Shown here in pieces: positions 1 to 9,489 of a stretch of 64,000 bases of DNA. Within the stretch, counting starts at the first letter, position 1; each line of letters opens with the position of its first letter. Source of the stretch: Alteribacillus persepolensis (GTDB taxonomy: Bacteria; Bacillota; Bacilli; Bacillales; Marinococcaceae); the NCBI RefSeq assembly GCF_900099605.1, contig NZ_FNDK01000018.1, positions 1-64,000 of the forward strand, given 5' to 3'. A program made the position numbers and the translations under genes. The notes under the pieces were generated by a model, which searched no databases, was not told the DNA's origin, and worked only from the letters and a program-made list of their open reading frames with translations.

Positions 1-165
1 TACTAAGAACGCACACGTCCTGTGTGCAACGTAGAAGTCACCACTTCCTGTGGAAGCACGTCCTGTGGCGGGCGTTGAAGTCACCACTTCCTGTGCATCT
101 GAGCGAGCAGGCGCTTTTTCTGGACCATGAAAACGCCGAACTTTTATCCTTTCTTTCCTTATAAA
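1..165 (+). repeat. dispersed intergenic repeat, copy 1 (cut by window edge)
   Basis: GC-rich non-coding DNA that shares its right part (GAGCGAGCAGGCGCTTTTTC, then TGGACCATGAAAACGCC and CTTTTATCCTTTCTT) with copies near 21.6, 32.4, 33.9 and 62.7 kb. Inside this copy a short unit (GAAGTCACCACTTCCTGTG) occurs twice about 50 bp apart. The repeat lies directly beyond the tlp terminator. The short overlapping reading frames here look like shadows. Confidence 0.7.
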
Positions 166-170
166 CATAG

Positions 171-213
171 AAAAGGCTGTCTAAAGGGCAACCCCTTTTT
201 AAGACAGCCTTTT
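171..213 (-). terminator. rho-independent terminator of tlp
   Basis: Inverted repeat AAAAGGCTGTCT / AGACAGCCTTTT just after the tlp stop. Read on the minus strand it ends in a T run. Confidence 0.8.
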
Positions 214-218
214 CACTT

Positions 219-434
219 TTACTTTTCACGTTTAAGTGAACGTTTCAAGTTTTGTACTGTTTCTTTGCGGTGTTCATTCTTTTTTTCAATTTGCTGCATT
301 TCGTCTTCACTCAGCGCAGCTCCATGTTCTTTCGCAAATTCCGTCGTGCGGTTTACATTTTCTTCGGTATCAGAAATGATGTTTTGAATTTCTTCTTTTC
401 GGTTATGACGCGGACGGTTATTTTTATGGGTCAT
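219..434 (-). CDS. tlp: small acid-soluble spore protein, Tlp family
   Basis: 71 residues, highly charged and helical. The central and C-terminal part (KKEEIQNII..., EEDEMQQIEKKNEHRKETVQ-like pattern) follows the Tlp family signature, in which a KLQxMVQNTIxNI-type segment is followed by E(Q)IxxKNxRRxES. Tlp proteins are made in the developing forespore and are minor small acid-soluble spore proteins. An AAAGGAGG ribosome site sits 7 bases before the ATG and a terminator follows the stop. The gene is monocistronic, with the thiol-disulfide oxidoreductase upstream on the same strand. No sigma-G promoter was resolved. The family call is by remembered similarity, but pattern and length both fit. 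Confidence 0.75.
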   Translation of the reverse strand: MTHKNNRPRHNRKEEIQNIISDTEENVNRTTEFAKEHGAALSEDEMQQIEKKNEHRKETVQNLKRSLKREK

Positions 435-511
435 GGTTGATACCTCCTTTAAGGTTCATCGTTAGTTTGTGACGATTTCCGGCCTGTATGAGATGAAAAA
501 AATGCCGGCTT

Positions 512-575
512 ATAAGAAAAGCCTAAGCGCCTGGCAAGAGGTATGTTCGGCTACGGGGAAGGGACTTCGGTTGTG
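512..575 (+). repeat. dispersed repeat, left-end fragment
   Basis: AAAAGCCTAAGCGCCTGGCAAG followed by GTTCGGCTACGG resembles the left end of the fuller copy at 33786 (AAAAGCGCAAGCGCCTTGAAAG then GTTCGGCTAAG). It lies between two minus-strand genes, downstream of the thiol oxidoreductase stop. Confidence 0.5.
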
Positions 576-605
576 CATGTTTTTAAAGTATTAGAAAAGA
601 CGGTT

Positions 606-1151
606 TCATAATCCTAACGCTTCTTCTAATGCTTGTCGGTTCATTGGGCCGTAAAAGGTTTCGCGCAAGACCCCATTTTCATCAATGGCGTATGACACTG
701 GTACTCCTTGCACTCGAAATGCTTCGATGCCATCTCCGCTCTCATCCAGCAGTACCGGCATTTTCAGCTGTGCCTGTTTGACAAATTGTTCTACATCTTC
801 TTTTTTATACTCTTGTGTTGTTGCATTCACCGCAATAATGTTTATATCGTTTTTATTTTCTTCATAGTATCTTGATAATTTCGGCAATTCTTCCTGGCAA
901 ATGCCGCACCAGCTCGCAAAAAATACAAATAAAGACGGCTTGTTAAAAAAAGCATCTGTTTTATACACGTGTCCGTCTAGCCCGCCAAGTTCTATCGATG
1001 GAGCCTGCTGGCCCGTTTGTGCTACTTGGCTGCCTGCGGCTACTTGTACCGCTTCTTTTGCTGGATTGTTTGAGGCTTGATAAAATAATCCGGTAAGCAA
1101 AATCACACCGCATAAAGACAGAAACATGAGCCGTTTTCGTACGTAGTGCAT
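606..1151 (-). CDS. membrane-anchored thiol-disulfide oxidoreductase, TlpA/ResA family
   Basis: 181 residues. One N-terminal membrane segment (about residues 8-26) anchors a thioredoxin-fold domain facing the outside. The active site is W81-C82-G-I-C85, and a cis-proline loop (GVPVSYAID) lies near residue 150. ResA-type proteins keep extracytoplasmic thiols reduced, for example on apocytochrome c before haem attachment; StoA does a similar job during spore cortex formation. No ccd/res genes are adjacent, so the exact client is unknown. AAAGGAG precedes the ATG. Contrast the TGA-containing redoxin at 32.6-33.1 kb: here both active-site cysteines are ordinary codons. Confidence 0.85.
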   Translation of the reverse strand: MHYVRKRLMFLSLCGVILLTGLFYQASNNPAKEAVQVAAGSQVAQTGQQAPSIELGGLDGHVYKTDAFFNKPSLFVFFASWCGICQEELPKLSRYYEENKNDINIIAVNATTQEYKKEDVEQFVKQAQLKMPVLLDESGDGIEAFRVQGVPVSYAIDENGVLRETFYGPMNRQALEEALGL

Positions 1152-1189
1152 AAAGAAACACTCCTTTCAGCAAAATGTGAGGTGAGAAC

Positions 1190-1357
1190 ATGCTGGTAAT
1201 ATTACGCACACTTGTTTATATGTTCACGGGACTGGTTTGTATTGCCATTCTTTTTTCTGCACAGTTCCCTGTTCTTTCAGAATGGCCGCTCGCTCTCCTG
1301 CTTGTGGTAACCGTTGTGCTGCTGGCGGTATACATGGGGTTGAAACATCGTTTGTAG
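1190..1357 (+). CDS. small two-helix membrane protein
   Basis: 55 codons starting MLVILRTLVYMFTG and ending LKHRL. Two hydrophobic stretches (about residues 3-24 and 33-50) are separated by a short polar turn. A strong GAGGTGA ribosome site lies 3-4 bases before the ATG. The start is divergent from the TlpA-like gene. The last 81 bases overlap the 3' end of the convergent glycosyltransferase gene. No family was recognised. The strong ribosome site and membrane topology argue for a real gene; the antisense overlap argues for caution. Confidence 0.5.
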   Translation: MLVILRTLVYMFTGLVCIAILFSAQFPVLSEWPLALLLVVTVVLLAVYMGLKHRL

Positions 1358-2416
1358 CGCATCGTTTTTTGCAATCGAGAGAATCACTTCTGCACTGTTT
1401 TCCTCTCTAATTCGACGCAGCCGGCGTTTCATCTGTTCTTGTTTCAATGGATGAAGCAGTAACTCTTCGGTTGTTTTTTTTAATTCAGAAGGTGATTTCA
1501 CCCATACTGCCGCCTGATGTTTTGTTAAACAATGGGCATTGTGCTCTTCGTGTCCAGGAAGCGGTGCATAAATCAGGATCGGCACTTCACTATGAACAGC
1601 TTCAGCCATCGTCATGCCGCCTGCTTTGCTAATAAGAAGATCCGCTGCCCGCAGCATTTCTTTAAAATCGCGCGTAAACGGAATAATATGAATGTCGTGA
1701 TTGTCCGATGCAGTGTCATACACCCAATTGCCTCTCCCGCTTATCATCACAATCGTTGCTGGAACACAAAGCGATTTTAAAATATCTCCTGCCTCTTGAT
1801 AAGGAAAAATACCGTCACCGCCGCCGCTAATAAGGATAAGCGGTTTATTTGGACTCCATCCGTATTTTAGACAGCATTCTTTTTTTGACAGGCGATAGTC
1901 ACTCATATGAATCGGAATGCCAGCCGGATATACCATTTGATCGACTTTTTTCCAGCTTGTCTCTTCTGCTTCCGAGACGAACAAACCATTCACGGCAGAA
2001 TGATGAGAAAGCGGCGGTGTCCAATAATCGGTGGAGACACTATAGAGAGGGATGTCCCATTTTTTGCGCTGCTTCACTTCACCAGCCATGGCAGTTAAGA
2101 GCGGATGAACCGACAAGACGATGTCTGCTTGCAGCGCTTGTTCGATTTGCTTTTGGTATAAGAATGATAAACATGTCACTATGGTGGATAATAAAGCAGA
2201 ATGCGATGACTGCATCCATTTCCTCCATATTTGTGGACAAGTCAGCAGCATGCGTTCATATACTTTTTTACTCATCTCATAGAGAGAAGGTATTTTTGTT
2301 TCGAGCGGTTTCACAATCGCAGCTGTATCATTGTGCGCGGTAATGGTTTTTTTTAACTGCATTGCTGCTTGGTTATGACCGCTGCCATAAGAAGCAGTTA
2401 AAATATGAATATGCAT
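1277..2416 (-). CDS. processive diacylglycerol/MGDG-type glycosyltransferase (UgtP/YkoN-like)
   Basis: 379 residues, the usual length for the family. The N-terminal motif TASYGSGHNQAA (7-18) matches the MGDG-synthase N-terminal domain. The C-terminal half has the GT28-type nucleotide-sugar site: a glycine-rich SGGGDGIF loop near 195 and K-A-G-G-x-x-x-A-E near 265-273. Such enzymes add glucose or galactose from UDP-sugar to diacylglycerol at the inner face of the membrane, making glycolipids and lipoteichoic acid anchors. The ATG is preceded by AAGGAG. The C-terminus (after about residue 355) is polar, overlaps the small plus-strand ORF and may be dispensable. Substrate not resolved. Confidence 0.75.
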   Translation of the reverse strand: MHIHILTASYGSGHNQAAMQLKKTITAHNDTAAIVKPLETKIPSLYEMSKKVYERMLLTCPQIWRKWMQSSHSALLSTIVTCLSFLYQKQIEQALQADIVLSVHPLLTAMAGEVKQRKKWDIPLYSVSTDYWTPPLSHHSAVNGLFVSEAEETSWKKVDQMVYPAGIPIHMSDYRLSKKECCLKYGWSPNKPLILISGGGDGIFPYQEAGDILKSLCVPATIVMISGRGNWVYDTASDNHDIHIIPFTRDFKEMLRAADLLISKAGGMTMAEAVHSEVPILIYAPLPGHEEHNAHCLTKHQAAVWVKSPSELKKTTEELLLHPLKQEQMKRRLRRIREENSAEVILSIAKNDALQTMFQPHVYRQQHNGYHKQESERPF

Positions 2417-2521
2417 GCGTTCGTCTCCTTCATCGGTTTGCCATAGTATATGCGGACAATTTTTGAGACATGCATAGCGCGCAAAACCGGTTTACTCATG
2501 CCGGGAGTTTCGATATGATAG

Positions 2522-3562
<1,041 letters not shown>

Positions 3563-3700
3563 CACATACGATAACAACGTTCTATAGACGTTATTGGGGG
3601 ATTCCCTTATTCTCTTCTGCTGACAGAGTATTCGCCTGCTGTCTGCGGGGCGGCGGCGAAATGCCGCAAAAAGAAACCAGCTGCATAAGCTGGTTATAAA

Positions 3701-3746
3701 AAAATACCATGGTTACCATCTGGAGGGATGGCGTCCATGGTATTTT
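3701..3746. terminator. bidirectional hairpin terminator between trpS and the minus-strand genes
   Basis: Perfect 12-bp arms AAAATACCATGG / CCATGGTATTTT plus an inner ACCATC/GATGG(C) stem. A runs on the left and T runs on the right allow termination in both directions. Confidence 0.75.
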
Positions 3747-3830
3747 ACGTTAAGGGCTTTTGATACAGCCCCTTTATTATGCTATGTTCTCTGTTCCTGC
3801 TGTGCGTTACGTGATGTATTTTCGTTCCAA

Positions 3831-3944
3831 TTAATACCCTTTTTGTTTTCTCCAAATCTTACCTATTATAACACTGAAAACAATCGTACCGACCGCATAC
3901 AAAACAGTCAAAATCTGCATTGATAGATAAGCTAGTCCGTCCAC
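3831..3944 (-). CDS. 37-residue single-helix membrane peptide
   Basis: GTG start with a strong AGGAGGGG site 7 bases upstream. The peptide begins VDGLAYLSMQILTVLYAV, is hydrophobic over residues 9-27 and ends in a basic tail (KIWRKQKGY). One membrane helix with a positive cytoplasmic tail is typical of small membrane regulators. It lies between the trpS terminator and yjbA on the yjbA strand. Not recognised as a named family. Confidence 0.5.
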   Translation of the reverse strand: MDGLAYLSMQILTVLYAVGTIVFSVIIGKIWRKQKGY

Positions 3945-4063
3945 TACTACCCCTCCTGTCTTACCTTCTATTCCTCTTTATTATATGGAATGACAGGCAT
4001 TCTGTAAAGACGGCCAGCCGAAAGGGAAATATGAGGCAATGGCTCACATTTCTTTCGGTTTTT

Positions 4064-4813
4064 CTACTTCACTTCTTCTTCGTGATGCAGATTCCAGATC
4101 TTTTCAAAAAACGGCTGGCCTTTGATCATTTTTTTGCATAATTCATAATGAGCGTCGGACCAATCATGCTTCACTTCTTGATACAGCCTTTGCCAAGCCG
4201 ACTCTTTGTCAATATGCTGCATTTCTTCGTATCCGGCTGGATTCCACTCCGTATACCAATAGCGGACTTCTGCTGTTTCCCCAGACGTATACAATTGATC
4301 AAGTGCCATGAACAACAATTGCTTTAATTGGCGTTCTTTTCTCGTTAATCCCGCCATATATTGTGGATGCGGAGATAAAATGTGGTATTCTTTTGGCGGC
4401 ACCTGCTCTTCTACATCAAAACATTTTTCTTCTTTTGTTTCATCCATGATTTCGTTGACAAGGCGCTCATGCTTTGGAGTAAGACGGCTTTTTCTAATTG
4501 GTGTCTTATAGCCCAGAGTGTCAATGGCCATAGCACGTTCACCATCAAACATAATGAAACAGTAATCCAATGTTACTCTTGTCATGTTTTTACGCAGTGT
4601 ACTTTTTTGAAACACTTCACTCAGCAGTTCTTCTGGAACATCTTCCATTCGATTTTCAATGTAGTCAAATAACTTTTCTGTGACCTTCACAATTTCCGCT
4701 TGATCCAGCACTTCAATTTGATCTTCAGAGTGCCATTCATGGAAAGGACATACATTGTACCCGTTTTCTTCGCCTTCAAACCAATTAATCCAGACATCAC
4801 GGATCCGGGCCAT
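4064..4813 (-). CDS. yjbA: UPF0736 / DUF3603 family protein (YjbA)
   Basis: 249 residues, cytoplasmic, no signal or membrane segment. It starts [14 protein letters not shown] and carries aromatic, acidic segments such as RYWYTEWNP. The family is conserved in Bacillaceae and unassigned in function. Position next to trpS is as in B. subtilis. An in-frame ATG 24 bases upstream exists, but the AAGGAGGG ribosome site lies inside those codons and 7 bases before the ATG chosen here. Identification rests on synteny plus recalled family features. Confidence 0.7.
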   Translation of the reverse strand: MARIRDVWINWFEGEENGYNVCPFHEWHSEDQIEVLDQAEIVKVTEKLFDYIENRMEDVPEELLSEVFQKSTLRKNMTRVTLDYCFIMFDGERAMAIDTLGYKTPIRKSRLTPKHERLVNEIMDETKEEKCFDVEEQVPPKEYHILSPHPQYMAGLTRKERQLKQLLFMALDQLYTSGETAEVRYWYTEWNPAGYEEMQHIDKESAWQRLYQEVKHDWSDAHYELCKKMIKGQPFFEKIWNLHHEEEVK

Positions 4814-4895
4814 GGTTAAACCCTCCTTGCTATCCATTAGTATCCACAGTATAGTCAGAGAGAAAATGTTTTATTCTTCCTGCCCTTTCTTTCTT

Positions 4896-5102
4896 TTACT
4901 TTTTTTCCGGCCAATAAATACTCCCAACGATAAGAAGAAGTCCCGCTGCAAAAACCATCGCTTCCGTGCTTTTTACGATAAACTGCAAATATTCGACCAT
5001 TGTCAGTCCAGCAGGAATATAGTTCATGTAAGCAATTAAACTAATTCCACCGGCCGCTGCCAGCCCAAAGCCTACCATCATCATGAATATTCTAGCGAAC
5101 AT
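4896..5102 (-). CDS. small two-helix membrane protein
   Basis: 68 residues with hydrophobic helices at about 4-27 and 45-63 and a short polar loop between. It has a GGGAG ribosome site 8 bases before the ATG and sits upstream of yjbA on the same strand, with 82 bases between them. No family recognised. Similar short membrane proteins are common beside Bacillus housekeeping genes. Confidence 0.55.
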   Translation of the reverse strand: MFARIFMMMVGFGLAAAGGISLIAYMNYIPAGLTMVEYLQFIVKSTEAMVFAAGLLLIVGSIYWPEKK

Positions 5103-5404
5103 CTCTTTTCGCTCCCTTGTCTTTCAAGTCAAAGACAATTTCTTTGTCATGTTCTATCATTAAAAACGAGGAAGCGCCATGAGTGACAGCTTTTTTTCTA
5201 ATACTTGTCGTGCAAATGGTCTTGTAAATAGAGAGACTTTCTTGATGTGCAAAGGAAAATCCTCTATTCGCCTAACATTTTCCTAGTAATAATTGTTCGA
5301 CATGGGCTTTATTTTATAAAATATGACTATATGCCAATCATCAGGAACAACGATAATCCATAAGGCGCTTACGTTTTATTCTAATGTATGCAGGAGGGAT
5401 GCTT
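5103..5404. other. intergenic region between divergent genes
   Basis: About 300 bp, AT-rich. TTGTTC followed 16 bases later by TATAAA (around 5296-5323) could be the promoter for the downstream plus-strand pair, but the match is weak. A 35-codon frame at 5179..5286 has only a modest ribosome site and no recognisable protein character. Confidence 0.3.
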
Positions 5405-5689
5405 ATGTCCACTCATCGGGAATATCTTCAACAAAAATTTTATAAAAAAATGGAAAACTATGATGAGCTCGTTCGTGATATTAATGAGCGTGCCCGCCAT
5501 TTAGGCAACGAAACCTATTTAACCCACCTTCGGCTTTATAAAGAGCAAAAAGATCAAATGGAAGATATTATGCGTTATTTTGACCAAGCAGGGGTTGAGC
5601 CTTCCAAAAACACAACAGAAGCTATTTTAACGCTGGCTTTACAGGAATTTCACCAATACTTAATGGGAATAAAAAACGGAGAAAAATAA
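5405..5689 (+). CDS. small helical protein of unknown function
   Basis: 94 residues, mostly charged amphipathic helix (MSTHREYLQQKFYKK... with KEQKDQMEDIMRYFDQ), no cysteines or signal peptide. The AGGAGGG site fits the second ATG (5405), because the ATG six bases earlier abuts the site. It ends 18 bases before the DHH-CBS-nucleotidyltransferase gene, so the two are probably co-transcribed. Function not recognised. An accessory role with the fusion enzyme is only an inference from the linkage. Confidence 0.65.
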   Translation: MSTHREYLQQKFYKKMENYDELVRDINERARHLGNETYLTHLRLYKEQKDQMEDIMRYFDQAGVEPSKNTTEAILTLALQEFHQYLMGIKNGEK

Positions 5690-5707
5690 CAAACATGGAG
5701 GACATAT

Positions 5708-8284
5708 ATGCGTGTGATTACAACACATAAAATGATGGATTTTGATGGACTGGCTTCTTTAATTTGTGCCGCCAAGCTTTATCCAGACGCGGTAATGGCT
5801 CTGCCTGCGGAGCAGACAGCACCCGTGCGTGACTATCTAGCACTCTACAAAGACACATTTCCATTTGTTTCAGCCAAAGATGTAACCTGGGAAGAGGTGA
5901 ATCATCTTGTCATTGTTGATACGAACAATGTTCACAGAACGGATGCACCAACCGGACTTATCAAAGCAGACGATGTATGTATAACAGTGTATGACCATCA
6001 TGCGCTTTTAGAAGAAGAAAAGTCGGACGTTATCCAGTATTATGTCGAACGGACTGGCGCCGCGGTAACAATACTACTAGAAGAATTAATCAAACAGCAG
6101 ATTCCTCTTTCTTCCTATGAAGTAACGTTGTTTGCACTCGGCTTGTATACAGATACCGGTTCCTTCATGTATCCGTCGACGACGGTTCGTGATCTGCAGG
6201 CAGCGGTTTACTTAAAAGAAAATGGCATGGACTTAGATGTTGTGCAGCAATTTGCAGAACGTTCGCTGTCCGAACCGCAGCAAAACGCTTTCCAATCGCT
6301 GTTACAGTCTGCAGAACACGTACCGCTCGAGGGGCTTGATATCGTTATTGTTTCGATGGAAACAGACAACTATATAGCGGGGTTAAATGACATCACATCC
6401 AAAGTGTTAGAGATGACAGGCGCCCATGCTGTTTTTAATGTCACACAGCTGAAAAATAAAGTGGTCGTCATTGCCCGGGCAGCCTCCGACAGAATAAATG
6501 TCCTCCCTCTTATTAAGACGTTAAGCGGCGGAGGACATGAAAAAGCCGCTGCTGCCACAATAAAAAATGCGGCGCTAGATGAGACACTGCCAACAGTGAA
6601 AGAACAGCTGCCTTCCATTATCACACGAGCGCTAAACGCAGAAACGCTCATGTCCTCCCCTGTCAAAACGCTGGAGGAAGAAACGACGATAGATGAAGCA
6701 AAACAGCAAATGCTTCACTTTGGCCATAATGGATTTCCAATTATCAATCATGACGGAAACCTCGCAGGTGTCATTTCAAGGCGTGATGTTGATAAAGCAC
6801 ACGCTCACGGCCTTGGACATGCTCCTGTCAAAGGATTTATGACTAAAAATCCTGTCACTATTACAAAAAGAACCTCATTCGAAGAAATGCAGCAACAGAT
6901 GATCAGTCATAATATCGGACGTCTTCCTGTTCTGGAAAAAAAACGTGTTGTTGGTATTGTGACACGTTCGGATGTGGTAGAACATATGCATCAGCATGCA
7001 GACAATCATCTGCCCATGGACTTAACTGCCCGCATGCGGGAATATATTCCATCTGATTATTATCAATTGATCCAAACGGCAGGCCGCCTTGCAGCCGGCA
7101 TGAAGATGGAAGCGTATTTGATTGGCGGCATCGTTCGGGATATTTTATTAAAAAAACCAAATGAAGATGTCGATATTGTTATTGAAGGAGACGGCACAGC
7201 ATTTGCTGATGCTTTTGCCAAAGAAACCGGCGGCAGCGTCACATTGCATGATACGTTTCAAACAGCAACCATTTCCACAAACACGGGAAGAAAGATTGAT
7301 GTATCAACATCACGAGCTGAATATTATGAAGAACCGGCTGCTCTGCCTGTTGTTGTCCGCTCGCGGCTAAAAGAAGACTTGAGCCGGCGTGACTTTACGT
7401 TAAATGCCATGGCCATATCTCTTTCACCAGAATCATTTGGCACGTTAATCGATTATTACAATGGCCATAACGATATGCAGCAAAAACGTTTACGCGTCTT
7501 GCATAACCTGAGCTTCGTTGAAGATCCGACACGTATTTTGCGTGGTATCCGTTTTGAACAACGCTTTTCCTTTCATATGGATCCACAAACCAAGAGCTTT
7601 CTCCGCTACGCAACACGCTCGATTGCTTTACTCAGCCATACACGCATTGTCGCCGATATGAAGCGCCTGTTCGACGAAACAGACCCAGTAAAAAGCATAG
7701 CACGCCTGCATGAACTAGGCGTACTAGAACACTTTTTACCTGGAGCTGTGTGGAATGAAAAAGCATCTGCGTCGCTGCAAGCACTGCTTGGTTTCTTACA
7801 AACGTATCCCCGCTTTATAGAAGCGGAGGACAAATGGTTCTTTGTGACAGCTTGTCTGTATACAGACAGTGAACGCTCAGCAGATACATTGGAGAATATA
7901 GCCGTGACAAAGCCGCAGAAAAAAACAGCACACCATTTTATCACGTGGCTGCAACACGACAGCGAAGAGATATACACTTCTTTTGGAACATTTCATCATG
8001 CTGCCCGCTCCCTTGAAGACGGTGCGCTGCTTTTAGCTGCTGCCAGTGCGGCTGGCAGCCAGCAAGAAAACAAAGCCTCCTTTATTTTGTCCTATATAAA
8101 AAAACGGCAGCACATGCCTGCCTGGATTTCCGGGGATGATATCAAAGCACGGGGGGCAGCACCCGGTCCTGCTTTTGCCGATTATTTACTTGCCGTAGAG
8201 AAAGCTACATTAGACGATGACGTAAAAAATCGCCAAGAGGCACTAGCATATTTAGACGATGAAATGCGAAAAAAGGAAAAATAA
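5708..8284 (+). CDS. DHH phosphoesterase - CBS - CBS - tRNA nucleotidyltransferase fusion
   Basis: 858 residues in three modules. (1) DHH/DHHA1 nanoRNase-type phosphoesterase: D11/D13 (MMDFDGLAS), D71 (IVDTNN), D96-H97-H98 (VYDHHA) and the DHHA1 GGGHEKA loop near 274-280. (2) Two CBS domains (about 312-370 and 374-430), each with the G(x)PV/I-(x)GV/I(V/I)(S/T)RRD-like pattern, likely nucleotide sensors. (3) A class II CCA/poly(A) polymerase head: GGIVRD near 473, D-V-D near 487-489, LSRRDFTLNAMA near 557 and EDPTRILRGIRF. It would repair or extend tRNA 3' ends while hydrolysing short RNA or phosphoester substrates. Fusions of this type are known in Aquifex and scattered bacteria. GGAGG lies 7 bases upstream. 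Whether it adds CCA or only A cannot be told here. Confidence 0.9.
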   Translation: MRVITTHKMMDFDGLASLICAAKLYPDAVMALPAEQTAPVRDYLALYKDTFPFVSAKDVTWEEVNHLVIVDTNNVHRTDAPTGLIKADDVCITVYDHHALLEEEKSDVIQYYVERTGAAVTILLEELIKQQIPLSSYEVTLFALGLYTDTGSFMYPSTTVRDLQAAVYLKENGMDLDVVQQFAERSLSEPQQNAFQSLLQSAEHVPLEGLDIVIVSMETDNYIAGLNDITSKVLEMTGAHAVFNVTQLKNKVVVIARAASDRINVLPLIKTLSGGGHEKAAAATIKNAALDETLPTVKEQLPSIITRALNAETLMSSPVKTLEEETTIDEAKQQMLHFGHNGFPIINHDGNLAGVISRRDVDKAHAHGLGHAPVKGFMTKNPVTITKRTSFEEMQQQMISHNIGRLPVLEKKRVVGIVTRSDVVEHMHQHADNHLPMDLTARMREYIPSDYYQLIQTAGRLAAGMKMEAYLIGGIVRDILLKKPNEDVDIVIEGDGTAFADAFAKETGGSVTLHDTFQTATISTNTGRKIDVSTSRAEYYEEPAALPVVVRSRLKEDLSRRDFTLNAMAISLSPESFGTLIDYYNGHNDMQQKRLRVLHNLSFVEDPTRILRGIRFEQRFSFHMDPQTKSFLRYATRSIALLSHTRIVADMKRLFDETDPVKSIARLHELGVLEHFLPGAVWNEKASASLQALLGFLQTYPRFIEAEDKWFFVTACLYTDSERSADTLENIAVTKPQKKTAHHFITWLQHDSEEIYTSFGTFHHAARSLEDGALLLAAASAAGSQQENKASFILSYIKKRQHMPAWISGDDIKARGAAPGPAFADYLLAVEKATLDDDVKNRQEALAYLDDEMRKKEK

Positions 8285-8326
8285 ACCGATAACACTCAAA
8301 TTTTCACATGATCTTGTCATTTAATA

Positions 8327-8356
8327 TTCAAACAGATGTAACATATCTGTTATAAT
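8327..8356 (+). promoter_or_regulatory. promoter with a palindrome next to the -10 box (LCP gene)
   Basis: TATAAT at 8351-8356, with a weak -35 TTCAAA 18 bases upstream. The inverted repeat AACAGAT-GTAACAT-ATCTGTT (8331-8351) fills the spacer and touches the -10, where a repressor could block RNA polymerase. Confidence 0.4.
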
Positions 8357-8387
8357 CAAGGTTGAGTGTTTGAGGGGGTTAATTTCG

Positions 8388-9443
8388 GTGAGTAGAAAAA
8401 AGAGAAGAACATCATCGATGAAGAAAAAATTATACGTGCTCATGGCGTTGATTATTTTATTGTTTGCTGGCATCAGCATGTTTACAGTCTCTAAAAGCGC
8501 ACAACCTTTTGCAGATGAACATAACGACCAGCAATCCAGTGAAGATTTGTCACATTCCAATGCTACCAGCCTGGCAAAAGAAAATCATGACCCAAACGGT
8601 CAGCCTGCAAAAGAAACACAGCAAAATACAAAGGAAGACCTTACTTTTTTGCTGGTAGGAGTGGATGATGAAGAATCAGGTGCCGCCCGCACCGATACGA
8701 TTATGGTCGCAAACGTGCAGCCTAAACATGGAGAGGTAAAGCTTGCTTCCATCATGAGAGATTCTTATGTAGAAATACCAGGATATCAAAACAATAAAAT
8801 TAATGCTTCCTTTGCTTATGGGGGCGTCGAATTATTGAAAGAAACGGTTGAACAAAACTTTGGCATCGACATTGACTATCACGCGACCGTCAACTTTGAC
8901 GGTTTTGTAGATGTTGTTGATACACTCGCTCCTGATGGACTAGAGGTAAACATTGAGGAACGTATGTATTATCAAGATCATTCCGGGGAAGTGAGTATTG
9001 ATTTTCATCCCGGCACCCACCATTTAAATGGCGAAGAAACACTGGATTACGTCCGCTTTCGAAGCAACGACAAAAACGATTTTGGACGAGTGGCACGTCA
9101 ACAAGAAGTACTTGCTTTATTAAAGGATGAATTGTTTTCTGTTGCAAGTATCACGAAAACACCACAGCTAATCGGAGCCATTCATCCAAATTTTGAAACC
9201 GACGTATCCACGAGCAAAATGCTGTCGCTCGGAAAAGACATCTTATTAAATCCAGTAGAAAATATTAACACACTTCGCATTCCGGTAGAAGATTCATTTG
9301 TAGACGAACGGTACAGTCATGCTGGAGCTGTGCTGGAGTTAGATATGAAAGAAAACAGCCAGCAGCTGCAAAATTTTCTTGATGGGAACCTCGAGGAAAA
9401 CAGACAAACGGCCTCTCGCAGCGACAGCACAAAGACAGAATAA
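8388..9443 (+). CDS. LytR-CpsA-Psr (LCP) family cell-wall glycopolymer ligase
   Basis: 351 residues. Short basic N-terminus, one membrane helix (about 15-35), an acidic polar linker, then the extracellular LCP domain: VGVDDEESGAARTDTIMV, the IMRDSYVEIPG strand, and YVRFRSNDKNDFGRVARQQ with the arginines that bind the polyprenyl pyrophosphate. LCP enzymes transfer teichoic acids or capsule polymers from lipid carrier to peptidoglycan. GTG start chosen: GAGGGGG lies 9 bases before it, while a TTG 18 bases upstream precedes the ribosome site. Monocistronic, ending in a terminator shared with fabF. Confidence 0.88.
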   Translation: MSRKKRRTSSMKKKLYVLMALIILLFAGISMFTVSKSAQPFADEHNDQQSSEDLSHSNATSLAKENHDPNGQPAKETQQNTKEDLTFLLVGVDDEESGAARTDTIMVANVQPKHGEVKLASIMRDSYVEIPGYQNNKINASFAYGGVELLKETVEQNFGIDIDYHATVNFDGFVDVVDTLAPDGLEVNIEERMYYQDHSGEVSIDFHPGTHHLNGEETLDYVRFRSNDKNDFGRVARQQEVLALLKDELFSVASITKTPQLIGAIHPNFETDVSTSKMLSLGKDILLNPVENINTLRIPVEDSFVDERYSHAGAVLELDMKENSQQLQNFLDGNLEENRQTASRSDSTKTE

Positions 9444-9487
9444 AAACGACTGCCAGCTCGTCCTCTGCCGAGCAGCAGTCGTTTTTT
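9442..9487. terminator. shared terminator between the LCP gene and fabF
   Basis: AAAACGACTGC / GCAGTCGTTTT arms with a T run on each side, serving two convergent genes. Confidence 0.85.
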
Positions 9488-9489
9488 CA

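Noticed and set aside
20-100. Short direct repeats that resemble CRISPR units
   Set aside because: Only two units of about 19 bp, unequal flanks, inside the dispersed repeat; no spacers and no cas genes.
5179-5286. 35-codon plus-strand ORF
   Set aside because: Modest ribosome site, no hydrophobic or charged pattern, no sign of selection visible.
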